Assembly (NCBI RefSeq): GCF_030167925.1
Contig: NZ_JASKUT010000001.1
Span: forward strand, 4,176,501 to 4,240,500
Source of the DNA: Paenibacillus silviterrae
GTDB lineage: Bacteria > Bacillota > Bacilli > Paenibacillales > NBRC-103111
Length of the DNA: 64,000 nucleotides
Direction: 5' to 3'
The position numbers and the translations under genes were made by a program. The notes beneath the pieces are model-generated. The model was not told the DNA's origin, searched no databases, and saw only the letters and a program-made list of their open reading frames with translations. This document shows positions 27,981 to 41,166 of the stretch, piece by piece. Every line of letters begins with the position of its first letter. Position 1 is the stretch's first letter.

Positions 27981-28009
27981 TTGAAATTTAAACCAAGATT
28001 ATATATAAT
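27981..28009 (+). promoter_or_regulatory. Promoter of the cggR-gapA operon
   Basis: TTGAAA, a 17-bp spacer and a perfect TATAAT. The start of transcription would lie near 28,016, just before the CggR operator. Confidence 0.88.
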
Positions 28010-28021
28010 GAAATCAGCAAG

Positions 28022-28057
28022 TGGGACTAAAAATGTAGTACTGGGACGAAAAGTGTC
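28022..28057 (+). promoter_or_regulatory. CggR operator
   Basis: Two direct repeats, TGGGAC-N6-TGTA and TGGGAC-N6-TGTC, separated by 4 bp. This matches the B. subtilis CggR operator layout (CGGGACN6TGTCN4CGGGACN6TGTC) in spacing and almost all bases. It lies immediately downstream of the -10. Confidence 0.92.
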
Positions 28058-28081
28058 CAACAGAAGCGGCGGGAGTGTACC

Positions 28082-29119
28082 ATGAGAGAAATCCTTGATA
28101 TTCAGAAGCAGCTTCTGCCGGATTTGCTCGACACCATGAAGAAGCGGTATACCATACTGCAGCACATCATGATTTCCGGTACCGTAGGCCGAAGAACACT
28201 TGCCGTATCCTTGAATACGACGGAGCGGATTCTTCGCGGGGAAGTCGATTTCCTGAAGGAGCAAGGGCTGATCGAGATCGAAGCTTCCGGGATGCGCATC
28301 AGCTACAGCGGCAGACAGCTGCTGGAGAGCATCGAGCCGCTTGTGAAGGACCTGTTCGGGTTAACGGAGATGGAAGAGCGTATTCGTTCCCACTACGGAC
28401 TGAAACAGGTTGTAATCGTACCCGGCGATTCGGATGTGTCACCGCACACGAAGAAGGAACTGGGGCGCGCAGGCGCGGCCGTGCTGCGTAAGCAAATGGC
28501 AAGCGATGAGGTCATCGCTGTCACGGGAGGCTCGACGCTGGCGGAGGTAGCTTATCATCTGACTGCGACGACGCCGCTGAAGGGCTGCTGGTTCGTTCCG
28601 GCGCGCGGCGGACTTGGCGAGAGTGTGGAGCTTCAGGCGAATACTATTGCTTCTACGATGGCTAAGAAGACCGGCGCTCGATATCGGCTGCTTCACGTAC
28701 CCGATCATCTGGGCGAGGAAGCTTACCAGACGCTGATGCAGGATAATACGATTCTCGAGATTATCCAGTTCATTCGGAAGGCCCGCATCGTGATCCATGG
28801 GATCGGGGATGCTCTGGTCATGGCAAGGCGCAGGAAGGTCGATGAAGCTACGAAGGAAAGCTTGCAGCGGGATGGGGCATTGGCTGAGGCATTCGGGTAT
28901 TATTTTGATCGTGACGGGAACATCCTACATAAGATGCCAACCGTCGGATTACGGATCGAGGATATCCAGCAGATGGATACGGTGATCGGCGTTGCAGGTG
29001 GGAAGAGTAAAGGCGAGGCGATTGCTTCGGTGCTGCTGCACGGCCATGAAGACATCCTCATCATTGATGAAGCGGCCGCCATGGAAATCGTGAAGCGAAT
29101 CGACGGTTTGATATCATGA
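28082..29119 (+). CDS. cggR: Central glycolytic genes regulator CggR
   Basis: A 345-residue SorC/DeoR-type repressor. The N-terminal winged helix is about 25-75 (GTVGRRTLAVSLNTTERILRG). The C-terminal sugar-binding domain includes VTGGSTLAEVAYHL, IHGIGDALVMARRR and VAGGKSKGEAIASVL. In B. subtilis fructose-1,6-bisphosphate releases it from the operator. It is the first gene of its own operon, 55 bp before gapA. Confidence 0.95.
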   Translation: MREILDIQKQLLPDLLDTMKKRYTILQHIMISGTVGRRTLAVSLNTTERILRGEVDFLKEQGLIEIEASGMRISYSGRQLLESIEPLVKDLFGLTEMEERIRSHYGLKQVVIVPGDSDVSPHTKKELGRAGAAVLRKQMASDEVIAVTGGSTLAEVAYHLTATTPLKGCWFVPARGGLGESVELQANTIASTMAKKTGARYRLLHVPDHLGEEAYQTLMQDNTILEIIQFIRKARIVIHGIGDALVMARRRKVDEATKESLQRDGALAEAFGYYFDRDGNILHKMPTVGLRIEDIQQMDTVIGVAGGKSKGEAIASVLLHGHEDILIIDEAAAMEIVKRIDGLIS

Positions 29120-29162
29120 CGGAGCCTAGCTCTGTCTTGACCATAAAAAAACAATTTTTTAG

Positions 29163-30179
<1,017 letters not shown>

Positions 30180-30185
30180 GAAGTT

Positions 30186-30396
30186 AAAAATTGTGGAAAA
30201 ACGTAGGTTGTCCTAGGGTGTCCGCTGTCTGACGCGAAGGGGGTGTGCTTACGGTTGCTCCTTGAGTTCGGATTGTATGAATGAGATGGTATGGAAACAA
30301 TCCGAACTCAAAGGCAACTCGCTGACGCTCTTCAGCACACCCCCGTTCGCTTCGCGCGAAATCCCCTAGGACAAAAACGTTTCTTCCACAATTTTT
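30186..30396. repeat. 211-bp nested palindrome between gapA and pgk
   Basis: Four perfect arm pairs nest in order: AAAAATTGTGGAA (30,186) with 30,384-30,396; TTGTCCTAGGG (30,208-30,218) with 30,364-30,374; GGGGGTGTGCT (30,239-30,249) with 30,334-30,344; TTGAGTTCGGATTGT (30,262-30,276) with 30,297-30,311. The centre loop is about 20 nt. Inside the operon transcript this would fold into one long hairpin and could process, stabilise or attenuate the mRNA. Its layout resembles that of the element at 4626-4785, but the sequences differ. Confidence 0.88.
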
Positions 30397-30455
30397 GTGT
30401 GTAAGTAGGAAAGGTCATATAGATACGGAAATTACGACCTCGGGAGGCGTGCGGG

Positions 30456-31637
30456 ATGAACAAGAAAAGCGTACGGGATATCGAAGTTAGCGGCAAAAGA
30501 GTGTTTGTACGGGTAGATTTCAACGTACCGCTCGAAAACGGCCAAATTACGGACGATACACGGATTCGTGAAACATTGCCTACAGTAAAATACTTGGTAG
30601 AACGCGGCGCGAAGGTGATTCTGGCAAGCCATTTGGGCCGTCCGAAGGGCGAAGTGGTGGAAGAGCTTCGTTTGACTCCGGTAGCCGCCCGTTTGTCCGA
30701 ATTGCTGGGCAAGCCGGTTGTGAAAGCAGACGAAGCGATCGGCGAAGCGGTAAAAGCAAAAGTTGCTGCATTGAACGATGGCGATGTATTACTGCTTGAG
30801 AACGTGCGTTTCTATGCCGGTGAAGAGAAGAATGATGCGGAGCTTGCGAAGGCATTCGCCGAGCTGGCTGATGTTTATGTAAACGATGCGTTCGGCGCAG
30901 CTCACCGTGCACACGCTTCTACAGAAGGCATCGCTCATTACTTGCCAGCCGTATCCGGCTTGCTGATGGAGAAGGAGCTGGAGGTACTCGGCAAAGCGCT
31001 GAACAACCCGGAGCGTCCGTTCACGGCGATCGTAGGCGGCTCCAAGGTAAAAGATAAAATCGGCGTTATCGAGAAGCTGATCGAGATTGCTGATAACATC
31101 ATCATCGGGGGCGGGTTGTCCTACACCTTCTTCAAAGCGAAGGGCTACGAGATCGGTAAATCCTTGCTCGATAAGGACCGTCTTGAGCTGGTTCAAGAGT
31201 TCGAGCGTCGTGCTAAGGAAAAAGGCGTGAACTTCCTTCTGCCGGTGGACATCGTTGTTGGCGATGACTTCAGCAACAATGCGAATACGAAGGTTGTCCC
31301 TGTAGACAGCATCCCTGCAGACTGGGAAGGCTTCGATATCGGACCGGAAACTCGTAAAATTTATGCTGACGTTATCAAAAACTCCAAGCTTGTAGTTTGG
31401 AACGGACCGATGGGCGTATTCGAATTGACTCCGTACATGGAAGGAACAAAAGCCGTAGCGGAAGCTTGCGCGGAGACAGCCGGTTATACTGTAATCGGCG
31501 GCGGCGACTCTGCAGCGGCAGCGGAGAAGTTCCACCTGGCGGACAAGATGGACCACATCTCGACAGGCGGCGGCGCGTCCTTGGAATTCATGGAAGGCAA
31601 GCAGCTTCCAGGCGTAGTAGCCCTGAACGATAAATAA
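30456..31637 (+). CDS. pgk: Phosphoglycerate kinase
   Basis: A 393-residue enzyme making ATP from 1,3-bisphosphoglycerate. Visible are [16 protein letters not shown], the [10 protein letters not shown] substrate motif near 53, and the nucleotide-binding [12 protein letters not shown] and [10 protein letters not shown] near the C-terminus. CGGGAGG lies before the ATG. It is the third gene of the operon, separated from gapA by the long palindrome. Confidence 0.97.
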   Translation: MNKKSVRDIEVSGKRVFVRVDFNVPLENGQITDDTRIRETLPTVKYLVERGAKVILASHLGRPKGEVVEELRLTPVAARLSELLGKPVVKADEAIGEAVKAKVAALNDGDVLLLENVRFYAGEEKNDAELAKAFAELADVYVNDAFGAAHRAHASTEGIAHYLPAVSGLLMEKELEVLGKALNNPERPFTAIVGGSKVKDKIGVIEKLIEIADNIIIGGGLSYTFFKAKGYEIGKSLLDKDRLELVQEFERRAKEKGVNFLLPVDIVVGDDFSNNANTKVVPVDSIPADWEGFDIGPETRKIYADVIKNSKLVVWNGPMGVFELTPYMEGTKAVAEACAETAGYTVIGGGDSAAAAEKFHLADKMDHISTGGGASLEFMEGKQLPGVVALNDK

Positions 31638-32405
<768 letters not shown>

Positions 32406-32406
32406 G

Positions 32407-33942
32407 ATGAGCAGACCGAAACCGGTAGCGATAATCATTCTCGACGGCTTCGGGCTTCGCGGCGACGTACAGGGCAACGCGGTTGCCCAAGCGAAGAAGC
32501 CGAACTACGACCGGTACTGGGCGGAATTCCCTCATACGACGCTGACGGCGTGCGGTGAGGCGGTAGGGCTGCCCGAAGGTCAGATGGGGAACTCTGAGGT
32601 AGGTCACTTGAACATCGGCGCAGGCCGAATCGTGTATCAAGACCTGACTCGTATCTCCAAATCCATTCGTGAAGGTGAGTTCTTCGAGAATGAAACGATT
32701 CTCGGAGCCATTCGCCACGCGAAGAATAACGGCAAGAAGCTTCACCTGTACGGCTTACTGTCGGACGGCGGCGTTCACAGCCACATCGGGCACCTGTTTG
32801 CCTTGCTGGAGGCCTGCAAGAAGGAGCAGCTGGATGATGTTTACATCCATGCTTTCTTGGACGGCCGTGACGTAGCACCTGACAGCGCGAAGGGCTATAT
32901 GGAGCAGCTTCAAGCGAAAATCGCAGAGCTGGGCGTAGGACACATTGCCACGGTGCAAGGCCGTTACTATGCGATGGACCGCGATAAGCGCTGGGAGCGT
33001 ACGGAGAAGTCCTATCGTGCCATGGTGTACGGAGACGGACCGAAATACACGGATCCGATGAAGGCGATTGTAGAATCCTATGAGAAATCCGTATTTGACG
33101 AATTCGTTATGCCTACGGTCATCGTGAAGGAAGACGGCAGCCCTGTGGGCTTGGTGGAATCCCAAGACGCAGTAGTTTTCTTCAACTTCCGCCCGGACCG
33201 TGCGATTCAGCTGTCCCAAGTATTCACGAACAGCGATTTCCGCGGCTTCGATCGCGGCGATAAAGTGCCTTCTGAGCTGTATTATGTGTGCTTAACGCTG
33301 TTCAGCGAATCCGTTGACGGGTTTGTTGCGTATAAGCCTAAGAACCTGGATAACACGCTGGGCGAGGTACTGGTTCAGAACAATATGAAGCAGCTGCGTA
33401 TTGCCGAGACGGAAAAGTACCCGCACGTAACGTTCTTCTTCAGCGGCGGTCGTGATGTCGAGCTTCCGGGCGAAACACGCATTCTGATCAATTCGCCGAA
33501 GGTTGCGACTTATGATCTGCAGCCGGAGATGAGCGCTTATGAAGTGGCTGCTGCAGCAGTAGCGGAGATTGAAGCGGAGCGTCAAGATGTGATCATCCTG
33601 AACTTTGCGAATCCGGACATGGTAGGTCACTCGGGTTTGCTTGAGCCAACCATTAAGGCGGTTGAAGCTACCGACGATTGTCTCGGCAAGGTGGTCGATG
33701 CGATTCTGGCCAAGGGCGGCGTGGCATTGATCACAGCGGACCACGGTAACGCGGATTTGGTTACGAATCCGGACGGGACCCGTAACACGGCGCATACGAC
33801 AAACCCGGTGCCTTTTATTTTGACCAGCAAAAATGTTACACTAAGAAACGATGGCATTCTGGCGGATATTGCCCCTACGGTCCTTTCTCTGCTTGGCGTA
33901 AGCCAGCCGGAAGAAATGACAGGAAAGCCGCTATTCGGTTAA
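32407..33942 (+). CDS. gpmI: 2,3-bisphosphoglycerate-independent phosphoglycerate mutase
   Basis: A 511-residue manganese enzyme of the alkaline phosphatase superfamily. It shows ILDGFGLR near the start and the phosphorylated Ser63 in [28 protein letters not shown] follows, and the metal sites [12 protein letters not shown] and ITADHGNAD are present. GAGGGGG before ATG 32,407 is inside the end of tpiA, so the genes are tightly coupled. Confidence 0.96.
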   Translation: MSRPKPVAIIILDGFGLRGDVQGNAVAQAKKPNYDRYWAEFPHTTLTACGEAVGLPEGQMGNSEVGHLNIGAGRIVYQDLTRISKSIREGEFFENETILGAIRHAKNNGKKLHLYGLLSDGGVHSHIGHLFALLEACKKEQLDDVYIHAFLDGRDVAPDSAKGYMEQLQAKIAELGVGHIATVQGRYYAMDRDKRWERTEKSYRAMVYGDGPKYTDPMKAIVESYEKSVFDEFVMPTVIVKEDGSPVGLVESQDAVVFFNFRPDRAIQLSQVFTNSDFRGFDRGDKVPSELYYVCLTLFSESVDGFVAYKPKNLDNTLGEVLVQNNMKQLRIAETEKYPHVTFFFSGGRDVELPGETRILINSPKVATYDLQPEMSAYEVAAAAVAEIEAERQDVIILNFANPDMVGHSGLLEPTIKAVEATDDCLGKVVDAILAKGGVALITADHGNADLVTNPDGTRNTAHTTNPVPFILTSKNVTLRNDGILADIAPTVLSLLGVSQPEEMTGKPLFG

Positions 33943-35271
<1,329 letters not shown>

Positions 35272-35289
35272 TTTCTTCGCATAGATATA

Positions 35290-35326
35290 AGCTTCAGGGC
35301 CCCTTATGGGGTTCTGGAGCTTTTTT
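35290..35326 (+). terminator. Terminator of the glycolytic operon
   Basis: Long stem AGCTTCAGGGCCCC / GGGGTTCTGGAGCT with a TTAT loop, followed by TTTTTT. Confidence 0.93.
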
Positions 35327-35362
35327 CCCCTCATGCCATGTAGAAGGGTGGACGTATTGCGG

Positions 35363-36070
35363 ATGAGCAATCTGATCAAAACCGTATTGTTTCTAATCCT
35401 ATCTGCCTTTCTGACGCACCTGATCCCCTTCTCCGATGTGTTCCGCAACTTGGATACGATGATCCATGAGTTTGGCCATGCCGTGACTACCCTGGCACTG
35501 CAGGGAGAGGTTATGTACATAGAGCTGTATGCGAACCATAGCGGCGTGACGTATTCTCGCGTGATGGCGAATTGGAGCATGATTCCCATCTCCTTGTCGG
35601 GCTATATGATGGCTTCGCTGTTTGCGTTGTTCTTATTCCATGTCCGAGCAAAAGGAAAAGAAAAGCTGGGTCTGCAGCTCATGACACTGATTGCTGTCTT
35701 GGCTTTGGTGCTGTTCATCCGCAATGAATTCGGCATCATATGGACCGTTGGCTTTATAGCGTTAAATACGGTCATGCTGGCTTTCGTACCCCGTTGGCTG
35801 AGGGATATCTATTACCTTCTGCTGGCGTTCTTAACACTGGAGGAATCGGTGTTCGGGCCGTTCTCGCTGATCTTGTATGCGCTGGAGGACCCGTCTAAGG
35901 CGGGGGACGCAACGAATCTTAGTATGGTGACTCCGTTGCCGCCCGTGGTGTGGGGAACGATCTTTACTGTGTTCGCTCTCATGTGTGCGGGGAAGGCAAT
36001 ACGAATCTTCCTGGGGGGCAAAAAGCCCCGTCGTGCCAAGATGCTCTCCGGTCCGGGCTATGGGGAATAG
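35363..36070 (+). CDS. Membrane HExxH protein (M50-like), unknown substrate
   Basis: A 235-residue protein with five or six hydrophobic segments and HEFGHA (about residues 36-41) just after the first of them. A HExxH motif at a membrane edge is typical of site-2-protease-like (M50B) metallopeptidases. A second metal motif such as NPDG or LDG is not obvious, so it may be a divergent member or not a protease. The start at ATG 35,363 is uncertain (GAAGGGTGG upstream). Confidence 0.65.
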   Translation: MSNLIKTVLFLILSAFLTHLIPFSDVFRNLDTMIHEFGHAVTTLALQGEVMYIELYANHSGVTYSRVMANWSMIPISLSGYMMASLFALFLFHVRAKGKEKLGLQLMTLIAVLALVLFIRNEFGIIWTVGFIALNTVMLAFVPRWLRDIYYLLLAFLTLEESVFGPFSLILYALEDPSKAGDATNLSMVTPLPPVVWGTIFTVFALMCAGKAIRIFLGGKKPRRAKMLSGPGYGE

Positions 36071-36077
36071 TAAGGAT

Positions 36078-36106
36078 TTGTCATGACTCTCTTCCTATGT
36101 TATAAT
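36078..36106 (+). promoter_or_regulatory. Promoter upstream of secG
   Basis: TTGTCA, 17-bp spacer, TATAAT. The leader to the secG start would be about 138 nt. Confidence 0.7.
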
Positions 36107-36250
36107 AGACATGCTGTCTTTTCTGGGCTTGACCCGGCATGTTGATGCTAAACGTTACAAATGTAACTTACTTCGTATCAACCTTGGTAAATGGCAGACA
36201 TTCCGGTAGGAATGCAGCATTTATCCTTGGTTCTCGCAGGAGGTGGAATA

Positions 36251-36490
36251 ATGGAATTAGCGTTGAAAATCATACTGGTTGTGGTTTCTCTCGGTCTGAT
36301 CGCGGCGGTACTGCTGCAGCAGGGGAAAAGCGCGGGTCTTTCCGGTGCCATCTCCGGAGGTGCGGAGCATTTGTTCGGGAAGCAGAAGGCGCGCGGCTTG
36401 GAGCTGTTTTTGTCTCGCTTAACGATGGGTCTGGCGATCGTGTTCTTTCTTTTGACGATTGTTGTGGCATTCTTTGTTAGATCTGCATAA
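36251..36490 (+). CDS. secG: Preprotein translocase subunit SecG
   Basis: A 79-residue protein with two transmembrane segments (about 3-22 and 53-75) flanking the conserved loop LLQQGKSAGLSGAISGGAEHLFGKQ. It is part of SecYEG. AGGAGGTGG lies 4-6 bases before ATG 36,251. The secG-est-rnr-smpB-ssrA order is that of B. subtilis. Confidence 0.95.
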   Translation: MELALKIILVVVSLGLIAAVLLQQGKSAGLSGAISGGAEHLFGKQKARGLELFLSRLTMGLAIVFFLLTIVVAFFVRSA

Positions 36491-36503
36491 ACATAAACGC
36501 AAG

Positions 36504-36537
36504 CAGCAGGGGAAAGCTATACCTGCTGTTTTTTTTT
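36504..36537 (+). terminator. Terminator after secG
   Basis: CAGCAGG / CCTGCTG stem with an 11-nt loop, then nine T. It overlaps the region just before est, so est needs read-through or its own promoter. Confidence 0.85.
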
Positions 36538-36558
36538 ATGCTGGCAGGTGGACAGGCT

Positions 36559-37362
36559 ATGGAACGGATATACAAGACAACGGAGCCTTTTATGCTGGAG
36601 GGATCGGGCAAGAGGGCGGATACGCATCTTCTTATGATTCACGGCTTTACGGGATCTCCTTCGGAATTTCGCCGGCTCGGCTATTACTTGAATGATTTGG
36701 GCTATACTGTACATGGAGTACTTCTTCCCGGGCATGGGACAACACCAGAGGAAATGATCCGCACCGGGTGGAAGGATTGGTCCGGGCATGTAACGAAGGT
36801 CTACGACGCTATGAAGGAGCAAGGGGCGAAACAGATCGTGGCGCTAGGACATTCCATGGGCGGCCTGCTGGCTCTAAGGCTTTCGATGGAACGGCAGCTG
36901 GATGCGGTGGTTTCCTTGGCTGCGCCGATTTTCCTCATGAGCAAGAAGACCATCTTCGCGGTGCTGCTGCAGTATGTTATTAAATACATTGAAAAAAAAC
37001 CTACCGTAGCTGCACATATTATAGAAGAGGCTTGTACATACAGCAAAACCCCAGTGCCGTGCGTGGTGGATTTGCGCAAGCTGCTTAAGATGGTGAAATC
37101 TGGGTTAAATAAAGTAAAGGCGCCTATCTTCGTAGGACAAGGAGAGTTGGACGGGCTCGTGCATCCCAAAAGCGCGGGCTATATTTATCAGCACGTATCC
37201 TCACCCGTCAGACAGGTTGCGTACTATCCGCTTACCTCCCATGCTATTCTGTTGGATGAGGAGCGGGAGCAGGTGTATGAGGATGTGTATCGATTCCTTG
37301 CCCATGTGGAGAATAACGGGACAAATGGAACAAGCGCTGACGGGTGTATTGACATAAGATAA
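36559..37362 (+). CDS. Carboxylesterase (Est30/YvaK type)
   Basis: A 267-residue alpha/beta hydrolase. The nucleophile Ser99 lies in GHSMGG, the oxyanion motif is HGFTGSPSE near 31, and the acid and base are in the [12 protein letters not shown] and [11 protein letters not shown] segments. It resembles the small thermostable carboxylesterases of Geobacillus. The physiological ester is unknown. It lies 23 bp before rnr. Confidence 0.88.
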   Translation: MERIYKTTEPFMLEGSGKRADTHLLMIHGFTGSPSEFRRLGYYLNDLGYTVHGVLLPGHGTTPEEMIRTGWKDWSGHVTKVYDAMKEQGAKQIVALGHSMGGLLALRLSMERQLDAVVSLAAPIFLMSKKTIFAVLLQYVIKYIEKKPTVAAHIIEEACTYSKTPVPCVVDLRKLLKMVKSGLNKVKAPIFVGQGELDGLVHPKSAGYIYQHVSSPVRQVAYYPLTSHAILLDEEREQVYEDVYRFLAHVENNGTNGTSADGCIDIR

Positions 37363-37385
37363 AGAGAACAGGGCAGGTGAAGCTG

Positions 37386-39914
37386 ATGAACGTAACAAAA
37401 CAAGAATTAGTGGATTTTATGAAGGAGACGGCTTATAAGCCGATGACGTACAGCGAACTGGAGAAGCAGTTCGGTATTGAGAGCGCCGAGGAGTTTAAAG
37501 CCTTCTTGAAGCTTCTGAACGAGCTGGAATCGGAAGGACTTATCATGCGCACGCGCAATGACCGTTACGGTGTGCCGGAGCGGATGAATTTGATTCGCGG
37601 AAGACTGCAAGCGCATGCCAAGGGTTTTGGGTTTCTGATTCCGGAGGACCGCGACCACCCGGATGTGTACATTCATGCGAACGACATGAATACGGCCATG
37701 AATGGAGATACCATTCTCGTTCGTGTGACGTCCAAGAGCCCGGCAGGAGGCCGGCTGGAGGGTGAAGTGGTTCGTGTGGTCAGCCGGGGAAATACGCAGA
37801 TCGTAGGGCTTTTCTCCTCGCAAGGTGAATATGCTTTCGTGATTCCGGATGACAAGCGGGTGGTTCGGGATATTTTCGTCCCGAAGGATTCGTTCCACGG
37901 CGCCATGGACGGCCATAAGGTCGTTGTGAAGATCGTTAACTATCCGGAAGGACGCGCGGCGGCAGAAGGAGAGGTTATCGAAATTCTGGGTCACAAGAAC
38001 GACCCCGGCGTCGACATTCTTTCTGTCATTCGCAGGCATCAGCTGCCGGAAGGCTTCCCGGACGAAGTGATGGAGGAAGCGACGGCGGTGCCGGATACGA
38101 TCACCGAAGAAGATCTCGTAGGACGACGGGACCTGCGTCATAAGCGAATTGTCACCATCGACGGTGAAGATGCGAAGGACTTGGATGACGCGGTTAATGT
38201 AGAGCTTCTGCCGAACGGAAACCTTCTGCTGGGCGTTCACATTGCGGATGTAGGTTATTATGTCAAGGAAGACTCGGCACTCGATCAAGAGGCGTATGCC
38301 CGCGGCTGTTCGGTGTACCTGGTGGACCGGGTCATTCCGATGCTGCCGCACCGGTTGTCGAACGGGATTTGTTCTTTGAATCCACGTGTGGACCGTCTAA
38401 CAATGTCCTGCGAAATGGAATTCGACGCGGATGCGAATGTGGTTCGGCATGATGTGTTTGCCAGTGTGATCAAGACGAGTGAACGGATGACCTATAAAAA
38501 TGTACGCTTGCTGCTGAACGAGCCGGATGAGCATCCGGAGCTCGTGGAGCGTTACGCTTACCTGATGGACGACTTCAAGCTGATGGAAGAGCTTGCGATG
38601 CGTCTGCGCCGGAAGCGGATGAAACGGGGCGCGATTGATTTTGACTTCCAGGAGTCGAAGATTCTGGTGGATGAGAACGGCAAGCCGACGGATATCGTAA
38701 AGCGGGATCGGACGGTGGCGGAGCAGATTATTGAGGAATTCATGCTGGCGGCCAATGAAACGGTGGCGGAGCATTTCCACTGGATGAAGGTTCCGTTCCT
38801 GTACCGTGTCCATGACGATCCGGATGCGGAGAAGCTGCAGCACTTTATGGAGTTCATTACGAACTTCGGGTACGTGGTGCGCGGCAAGGGTAACACGGTG
38901 CATCCTCGTGCGCTGCAGTCCTTATTGGAAGAAATCAAAGGGACGAAGGAAGAAACGGTCATTAGCACCGTGATGCTGCGTTCCATGAAGCAGGCGAAAT
39001 ACGATTCGCAGAGTCTGGGTCACTACGGCTTGGCTGCGGAGTATTACTCTCATTTCACCTCGCCGATCCGTCGTTATCCGGACTTGGTCATTCACCGCGT
39101 TATGCGTGAGGTGATTGAATCGGGGACGCTGAGTGAGGCAAGGCATGAATATTTGGCGTCGAGGATGGACGATATCGCCAAGCAATCTTCGGAGCGGGAG
39201 CGTGTCGCCGTCGATGCGGAGCGTGAGGTTGAGGCGCTGAAGAAGGCCGAGTTCATGATGGATAAGGTCGGACAGGAGTTTGACGGCATCATCAGCAGCG
39301 TGACGGGTTTCGGGATGTTCGTGGAGCTGGATAATACCGTGGAAGGACTCATTCGTCTGAGCGATCTGACGGACGACTATTACCACTTCCACGACGCCCA
39401 GCATGCTCTGATCGGGGAACGCAGCTCGAAGATTTATCGCCTCGGCGATGAAGTGAAGGTGCGTGTAGCCCGGGTGAGCATGGAGGAGAAGACCATCGAT
39501 TTTGAGATGGTCGATATGAAGCCGCGGAAGACCAAGGTGAGCCTGGTCGACGCGCTGAAGGCCGTCCGCAAGGATAAGCGGGGCGGACGTGAAGGCGAGC
39601 GCGGGGCCGCTGCGGCGGGCCGTGGCGCTGGAGGTGCTGCACGCGGCGGTCGCGGCGGTCGCGGTGGCGGTTCGGCTGCCGGCGGGGGCAGCCGGGGTGG
39701 TCGCGCCGGAGCCCCTGCGGGGCGTGGCGCGCGTGGTGCAGGCGGCTCAGCAGCTGGCACGGCTGGTGAGCCGGTAGCGGCAGGCGCCCGCGGCAAGGGC
39801 CCGGGCGCAGCGAAGGCGCGTGCGCTGGACGCGTCGCGCGAGGGGGTTGGCGCCGCCGGCGGCGGTGGCGGCGGCGGGAAGCCGCGGAAGCGCAAGCGCG
39901 TAGCGAAGCGCTGA
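37386..39914 (+). CDS. rnr: Ribonuclease R with an RGG-rich C-terminal tail
   Basis: An 842-residue 3'-5' exoribonuclease. In order: a helix-turn-helix-like N-terminus, cold-shock domains (about 65-230), the RNB catalytic domain (about 250-590; [15 protein letters not shown] holds the metal-binding aspartates), and an S1 domain ([20 protein letters not shown]). After the S1 domain a tail of about 115 residues is almost only Gly, Arg, Ala and Ser with RGG repeats, ending in a Lys/Arg cluster. The DNA for the tail (39,565-39,911) is very GC-rich. ATG 37,386 is favoured by AGGTGA. RNase R acts with SmpB-tmRNA in trans-translation. Confidence 0.95.
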   Translation: MNVTKQELVDFMKETAYKPMTYSELEKQFGIESAEEFKAFLKLLNELESEGLIMRTRNDRYGVPERMNLIRGRLQAHAKGFGFLIPEDRDHPDVYIHANDMNTAMNGDTILVRVTSKSPAGGRLEGEVVRVVSRGNTQIVGLFSSQGEYAFVIPDDKRVVRDIFVPKDSFHGAMDGHKVVVKIVNYPEGRAAAEGEVIEILGHKNDPGVDILSVIRRHQLPEGFPDEVMEEATAVPDTITEEDLVGRRDLRHKRIVTIDGEDAKDLDDAVNVELLPNGNLLLGVHIADVGYYVKEDSALDQEAYARGCSVYLVDRVIPMLPHRLSNGICSLNPRVDRLTMSCEMEFDADANVVRHDVFASVIKTSERMTYKNVRLLLNEPDEHPELVERYAYLMDDFKLMEELAMRLRRKRMKRGAIDFDFQESKILVDENGKPTDIVKRDRTVAEQIIEEFMLAANETVAEHFHWMKVPFLYRVHDDPDAEKLQHFMEFITNFGYVVRGKGNTVHPRALQSLLEEIKGTKEETVISTVMLRSMKQAKYDSQSLGHYGLAAEYYSHFTSPIRRYPDLVIHRVMREVIESGTLSEARHEYLASRMDDIAKQSSERERVAVDAEREVEALKKAEFMMDKVGQEFDGIISSVTGFGMFVELDNTVEGLIRLSDLTDDYYHFHDAQHALIGERSSKIYRLGDEVKVRVARVSMEEKTIDFEMVDMKPRKTKVSLVDALKAVRKDKRGGREGERGAAAAGRGAGGAARGGRGGRGGGSAAGGGSRGGRAGAPAGRGARGAGGSAAGTAGEPVAAGARGKGPGAAKARALDASREGVGAAGGGGGGGKPRKRKRVAKR

Positions 39915-40055
39915 CGCTAGGGCGGCAGCTCTATCCGGTACAGCCCCCGTGGGGCTGGGTCGGCGGGGTTGCCGCTTGCTTTTGCCGGGCGGATTCTGGT
40001 ACAATTATCTCCATCCCTAGTAGGGTTAGCGCTTGGGGAAGGAGTGAACGCGCGG

Positions 40056-40535
40056 ATGAGCAAGAAGGCAGACGGCAAGGTGCTGGCGCAGAACAAGAAG
40101 GCGTCGCATGATTATTTTATCGAAGATACGTATGAATGCGGCTTGGTGCTGACAGGTACCGAGATCAAGTCTTTGCGGGCGGGCAAGGCCAACATCGGCG
40201 ATGCGTTCGCAACCATTCGCAATGGCGAAGCGTTCATTCACAACATGCATATCAGTCCCTTTGAGCAAGGCAATCGCCACAACCCTACGGACCCGACGCG
40301 TACGCGGAAGCTGCTGATGAAGAAGGGCGAGATTAATAAGCTGCTGGGTCAATCGAAGCAAGAGGGCTACACCATAGTGCCGCTGAAGGTATATGTGCGC
40401 AATGGCTACGCTAAGCTGTTGGTAGGGCTAGGTAAGGGTAAGAAGCAGTACGACAAGCGTGAATCCGCGGCGAAGAAGGACGCGCAGCGCGATATTCAGC
40501 GGGCCCTGCGGGAGAAGCAGAAGATCGCAAGATAA
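40056..40535 (+). CDS. smpB: SsrA-binding protein SmpB
   Basis: A 159-residue tmRNA-binding protein. Typical motifs are [29 protein letters not shown], the HISPFEQGN region, [10 protein letters not shown] and the C-terminal basic tail with [25 protein letters not shown] is at 40,039. It is encoded between rnr and ssrA. Confidence 0.96.
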   Translation: MSKKADGKVLAQNKKASHDYFIEDTYECGLVLTGTEIKSLRAGKANIGDAFATIRNGEAFIHNMHISPFEQGNRHNPTDPTRTRKLLMKKGEINKLLGQSKQEGYTIVPLKVYVRNGYAKLLVGLGKGKKQYDKRESAAKKDAQRDIQRALREKQKIAR

Positions 40536-40766
40536 CCCATTTCGGGATCGGACTCCCAGTATTGTCATCCGGTTGGAGGATTGCCCAGCATCTGAGGATT
40601 TCTTTTTGCCGGAGCTGTGCTATAATAAGTCTTGTAGTTGCTAGTAGTTATGCTTCTTGCATCAAGATTTATGTTTGGGATAAACTTCTGTTGATAACTT
40701 TTTTTGTATATGATGATCGGCTGTCCGGACTCCTTGGCAGGAGACGGATGGCCGACTACTTAATGC

Positions 40767-41125
40767 GGGGACGTTCTTGGATTCGACGGGGATAGTTCGA
40801 GCATGAGTAGCGGGTAGTGGGGACGCGTCCGCTTTATCAACGCTACAGCCAATTAACTGGCAACCAACGTACAACTTTAGCAGCAGCTTAATAACCTGTG
40901 TGCTAAGCTTCTACCGTCCATCGCCCATGTGGCCGGATAGGGGCTCAACCTTAGTGGGATACGCTGTCTCATCTCCGCCTGCGGTGAGCTGAAGAAGACA
41001 ATCAGGCTGACCCAAAGGATAGCCGGTTACGGGGCGATTCTAGGGTGACATCAAAACTGTGGCTACACCCGTAGAAGCTTATGTGGCGTTATCTTCGGAC
41101 AGGGGTTCGACTCCCCTCGTCTCCA
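40767..41125 (+). ncRNA. ssrA: Transfer-messenger RNA
   Basis: The 5' acceptor GGGGACG pairs with CGTCTCC at the 3' end, with discriminator A; CCA is not encoded. TGGATTCGACGGGGAT and the T-arm GGGGTTCGACTCCCC are typical. The tag frame runs through 40,850-40,888 as QLTGNQRTTLAAA and ends in TAA TAA; the resume codon just upstream is uncertain. It rescues stalled ribosomes with SmpB. Its 3' end is also the boundary of the island that follows. Confidence 0.95.
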
Positions 41126-41131
41126 TAAAGC

Positions 41132-41166
41132 AAAGAGGCACTGACCTTAATGGTCGGTGCCTCTTT
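41132..41166. terminator. ssrA terminator, shared with the minus-strand gene
   Basis: AAAGAGGCACTGACC pairs with GGTCGGTGCCTCTTT around TTAAT. The stop codon of the convergent nucleotidyltransferase-like gene lies inside the loop. Confidence 0.88.

Noticed and set aside
39589..39777. Separate small gene inside the GC-rich end of rnr
   Set aside because: Out-of-frame reading of the RGG-coding DNA; composition artefact.
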